Of a stretch of DNA of 8,493 nucleotides, positions 7,203-8,493 are shown one piece after another (positions within the stretch are counted from its first letter, which is position 1; every line of letters starts with the position of its first letter). This DNA comes from Actinomycetota bacterium. Lineage in GTDB: Bacteria; Actinomycetota; Thermoleophilia; Gaiellales; Gaiellaceae. A program made the position numbers and the translations under genes. The notes beneath the pieces were generated by a model that saw only the letters and a program-made list of their open reading frames with translations, ran no database searches and was not told where the DNA came from. The DNA is taken from the NCBI GenBank assembly GCA_019236545.1, contig JAFAIV010000411.1:1-8493 (forward strand), in the 5' to 3' direction.

Positions 7203-7234
7203 CCGGATCTTCTCACGCGCAGGCAGCGATCCGG
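7203..7234 (-). repeat. 7-base inverted repeat able to form a hairpin at the start of the RemA-like gene
   Basis: CCGGATC and GATCCGG are separated by 18 bases. Read as minus-strand mRNA, the second arm ends directly at the AGGG that precedes the ATG at 7198. A 7-bp stem would therefore partly cover the GGAGG ribosome-binding region. It could equally be a protein-binding site in DNA. Seven matching bases in GC-rich sequence can occur by chance. Confidence 0.4.
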
Positions 7235-7267
7235 GCGGCGCGTGGCAGCCGGATGGCAGCGGCCGGG

Positions 7268-7273
7268 GCGAGG
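7268..7273 (+). promoter_or_regulatory. Shine-Dalgarno of the 67-aa gene
   Basis: GCGAGG, 8 bases before the ATG at 7282. It supports that start and rejects the longer upstream open frame, whose N-terminal part runs antisense to the RemA-like and MFS genes. Confidence 0.5.
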
Positions 7274-7281
7274 CTCTCGCC

Positions 7282-7485
7282 ATGAGCACTGCGGCAACCA
7301 CATCTCCCTGGGTGGAGCTCGCCGCCCGCAGCGCGGGCACGACCGAGGTCATCCTGCTCTGGTCGCGGACGTCCGGACGGCTGTGGGTCGTCGTCCTCGA
7401 CATCGGCAGCGGCGAGACCTTCGTGCTGGACGCGAGGCGCGACAACGCGCTCCACGTCTTCTACCACCCGTACGCGTACCGCTGA
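7282..7485 (+). CDS. 67-aa hypothetical protein
   Basis: Not recognised. It is a soluble small protein: MSTAATTSPWVELAAR, a beta-rich middle (TEVILLWSRTSGRLWVVVLD), then GSGETFVLDARRDNALHVF and an aromatic end, YHPYAYR. The middle reads like three beta strands and the last 15 residues like a short helix plus a His/Tyr-rich tail. There is no signal peptide, Cys pair or zinc motif. Start support comes from GCGAGG 8 bases upstream and from an amino-acid composition that looks like a real protein. It is transcribed away from the four-gene minus-strand run and ends one base short of the cupin gene stop on the opposite strand, leaving no room for a separate terminator. It might be a small actinobacterial accessory protein; no function is proposed. 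Confidence 0.72.
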   Translation: MSTAATTSPWVELAARSAGTTEVILLWSRTSGRLWVVVLDIGSGETFVLDARRDNALHVFYHPYAYR

Positions 7486-7486
7486 G

Positions 7487-7831
7487 CTACTCGAAGTACG
7501 TGTCGTCGTGCGAGTACGGCGGCACGCACATGCAGAGCAGCGTCAGCTCGCTCGAGCCGTCGTTCTCGAGCTGGTGCCACGCGCCGGGCGGGATGACGAC
7601 GGCGTCGCCGGGACGGACGCGGCGCGCCTGCCCGTCGACCTCGAGCTCGCCCGAGCCCTTCGTGATGAGATAGATCTCCTCGCTCGCGCGGTGGTAGTGA
7701 CGCTCGGTCGCCTGGCCGGGCTCGAGCGTCGCCTCCGCGAGCGACTGCGCCTCCGTGTGGTGGAGCTCGCGGATCGTCGACCCGTCCTTCGTCACGAAGG
7801 GCTCGACGCGGTCGATCGAGGCGATCCTCAC
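7487..7831 (-). CDS. Single-domain cupin protein
   Basis: 114-aa small beta-barrel protein with both cupin motifs intact. Motif 1 is GQATERHYHRASEEIYLITKG (39-59) and motif 2 is GDAVVIPPGAWHQLEN (75-90). Metal ligands would be His45, His47, Glu52 (or Glu51) and His86. The C-terminus CMCVPPYSHDDTYFE resembles stand-alone cupins often annotated as mannose-6-phosphate-isomerase-like. The reaction is not deducible: such proteins include isomerases, dioxygenases and sugar-binding regulators. The start is GTG, embedded in the GTGA that also contains the stop of the upstream sugar aminotransferase (4-base overlap), so the two are almost certainly co-translated. The partner gene suggests, but does not prove, a role in nucleotide-sugar or surface-glycan metabolism. 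It lacks the extra length of FdtA-type ketoisomerases. Confidence 0.9.
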   Translation of the reverse strand: MRIASIDRVEPFVTKDGSTIRELHHTEAQSLAEATLEPGQATERHYHRASEEIYLITKGSGELEVDGQARRVRPGDAVVIPPGAWHQLENDGSSELTLLCMCVPPYSHDDTYFE

Positions 7832-8493
7832 AGCGCGGCGGCGAGCACCTCTGCGACTCGCTCCTGGTCGTCGCGCCCGAGCGCGGTGAAGAACGGGAGG
7901 GCGACCGTCCGCGAGCTCGTCTCCTCGGAGACCGGGCAGAGGCCCTCGCGGAAGCCGTAGCGCTCGCGCATGTACGGCTGCAGATGGATGGACGGCAGGT
8001 AGCGGCTGTAGCCGATCCCCTCGCGCTCGAAGGCGGCCATGATGCGCTCGCGCGTCTCCGAGTCGGCGAGCTTCACGACGTAGACGAACCAGGAGCGGCG
8101 GTGGTCGGCGTCGTCCGCGAGCGGCAGCTCGACGCCGTCGATCCCGCCGAGGAGCTCGGCGTAGCGCGCCGCGACCTGCGAGCGCAGCTCGAGGATCTCG
8201 TCGAGGCGCTCCAGCTGGGCGAGGCCGAGCGCGGCGCGGATGTCGTCCATCCGGTAGTTGAACCCGAGCCGGACGTGCTCCAGCCAGCCGCCGGAGTCGC
8301 CGCGGCCCTGGTTGCGGAGCGACTTCAGCAGCCGCCACTCCTCCTCGGAGTGCGTCGTGACGATGCCGCCCTCGCCCGTCGTCATCTGCTTGTTCGGGTA
8401 GAAGGCGAAGACGCAGGACGGGCCGTGCGAGCCGAGCTGCGCGCCCTTGTACTCGGCCCCGAGCGCCTCGCAGGAGTCCTGGATCAGCGCGAG
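7828..8493 (-). CDS. DegT/DnrJ/EryC1/StrS family PLP-dependent sugar aminotransferase, N-terminus beyond window
   Basis: The C-terminal 221 residues of an aminotransferase that makes amino sugars on nucleotide carriers for glycans or antibiotics. Visible from the edge: LALIQDSCEALGAEYKG, with Asp (visible residue 6) that contacts the PLP ring nitrogen; then FAFYPNKQMTTGEGG, with the Schiff-base lysine at visible residue 35. Next come GFNYRMDDIRAALGLAQLERL, the family dimer-contact and substrate-loop segment, and the small C-terminal domain with YSRYLPSIHLQPYMRERYG and LPFFTALG. The frame stays open through the right edge. Family members are about 370-390 aa, so about 150-160 residues lie outside. 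The ATG at 8385 is internal and not the start. The stop overlaps the cupin GTG by 4 bases. Candidate roles include perosamine-, bacillosamine- or viosamine-type sugar synthesis; the sequence does not decide. Confidence 0.96.
   Translation of the reverse strand, partial: LALIQDSCEALGAEYKGAQLGSHGPSCVFAFYPNKQMTTGEGGIVTTHSEEEWRLLKSLRNQGRGDSGGWLEHVRLGFNYRMDDIRAALGLAQLERLDEILELRSQVAARYAELLGGIDGVELPLADDADHRRSWFVYVVKLADSETRERIMAAFEREGIGYSRYLPSIHLQPYMRERYGFREGLCPVSEETSSRTVALPFFTALGRDDQERVAEVLAAAL

Larger units (their letters stand above)
7199..7281. promoter_or_regulatory. Divergent intergenic region with inverted and direct repeats
   Basis: 83 bases between the four-gene minus-strand run and the small plus-strand gene, so it must hold or adjoin both promoters. 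It contains a perfect 7-base inverted repeat (CCGGATC at 7203-7209, GATCCGG at 7228-7234), a further CCGGAT at 7249-7254, and three copies of GGCAGC (7222, 7244, 7255). No convincing -10 or -35 was found. The repeats could be operator half-sites for a regulator such as the adjacent RemA-like protein; this is inference. Confidence 0.45.

Noticed and set aside
6837..7445. N-terminal extension of the MFS frame
   Set aside because: The extra 200 or so codons overlap the RemA-like gene and the divergent 67-aa gene, lack membrane segments and add nothing MFS-like. The TAGTG-linked GTG at 6836 gives a normal MFS length.
7483..7489. Terminator between the convergent 67-aa and cupin genes
   Set aside because: The stops are one base apart and no T-tract or clear hairpin lies immediately beyond on either strand.
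1..8493. Mobile element, CRISPR, tRNA/rRNA or prophage
   Set aside because: There are no transposase or integrase motifs, repeat arrays or tRNA-like folds; coding fills the window apart from two short gaps.

Overview
The window is very GC-rich and almost entirely coding: nine genes, with only two intergenic gaps worth the name (29 and 83 bases). Several starts are GTG, one gene pair has a shared TANNNT-type -10 with no Shine-Dalgarno (leaderless style), and there is a PASTA-tailed class A penicillin-binding protein. Together these point to a high-GC actinobacterium. Thermoleophilia (Gaiellales or Solirubrobacterales) is my best guess, but it is an inference from style, not from a marker gene.

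Layout. (1) Bases 1-1912, minus: an S9 prolyl-oligopeptidase-family serine peptidase, cut by the left edge only near its C-terminus. (2) Bases 1942-4218, plus: a bifunctional class A PBP (glycosyltransferase 51, transpeptidase, PASTA). These two diverge from a 29-base gap that carries overlapping -10 hexamers. (3) Bases 7198 down to 4166, minus: a tight four-gene run with junctions of 1-base overlap, 17-base overlap and 12-base gap. It encodes a 120-aa protein resembling a compact RemA/DUF370 regulator, an MFS exporter, a 3-methyladenine DNA glycosylase and a secreted CAP-domain protein. The last of these overlaps the 3' end of the PBP gene tail to tail by 53 bases. (4) Bases 7282-7485, plus: a 67-aa protein of unknown function, divergent from the four-gene run. 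(5) Bases 8493 down to 7487, minus: the C-terminal half of a DegT/DnrJ/EryC1/StrS sugar aminotransferase, followed by a single-domain cupin translationally coupled through a GTGA overlap.

How they fit together. The PBP, the CAP protein and the sugar aminotransferase all concern the cell envelope or surface polysaccharide. The peptidase, MFS exporter and glycosylase look like housekeeping or stress genes. The most unusual gene is the small RemA-like protein at the head of the four-gene run: it keeps the GFG, Arg and RTR signature positions of RemA but lacks about 12 residues between them. An inverted repeat just upstream of its start could fold over its ribosome-binding region or act as an operator. 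No RNA gene, CRISPR array, insertion sequence or prophage is visible. Long open frames antisense to real genes are by-products of the high GC content.
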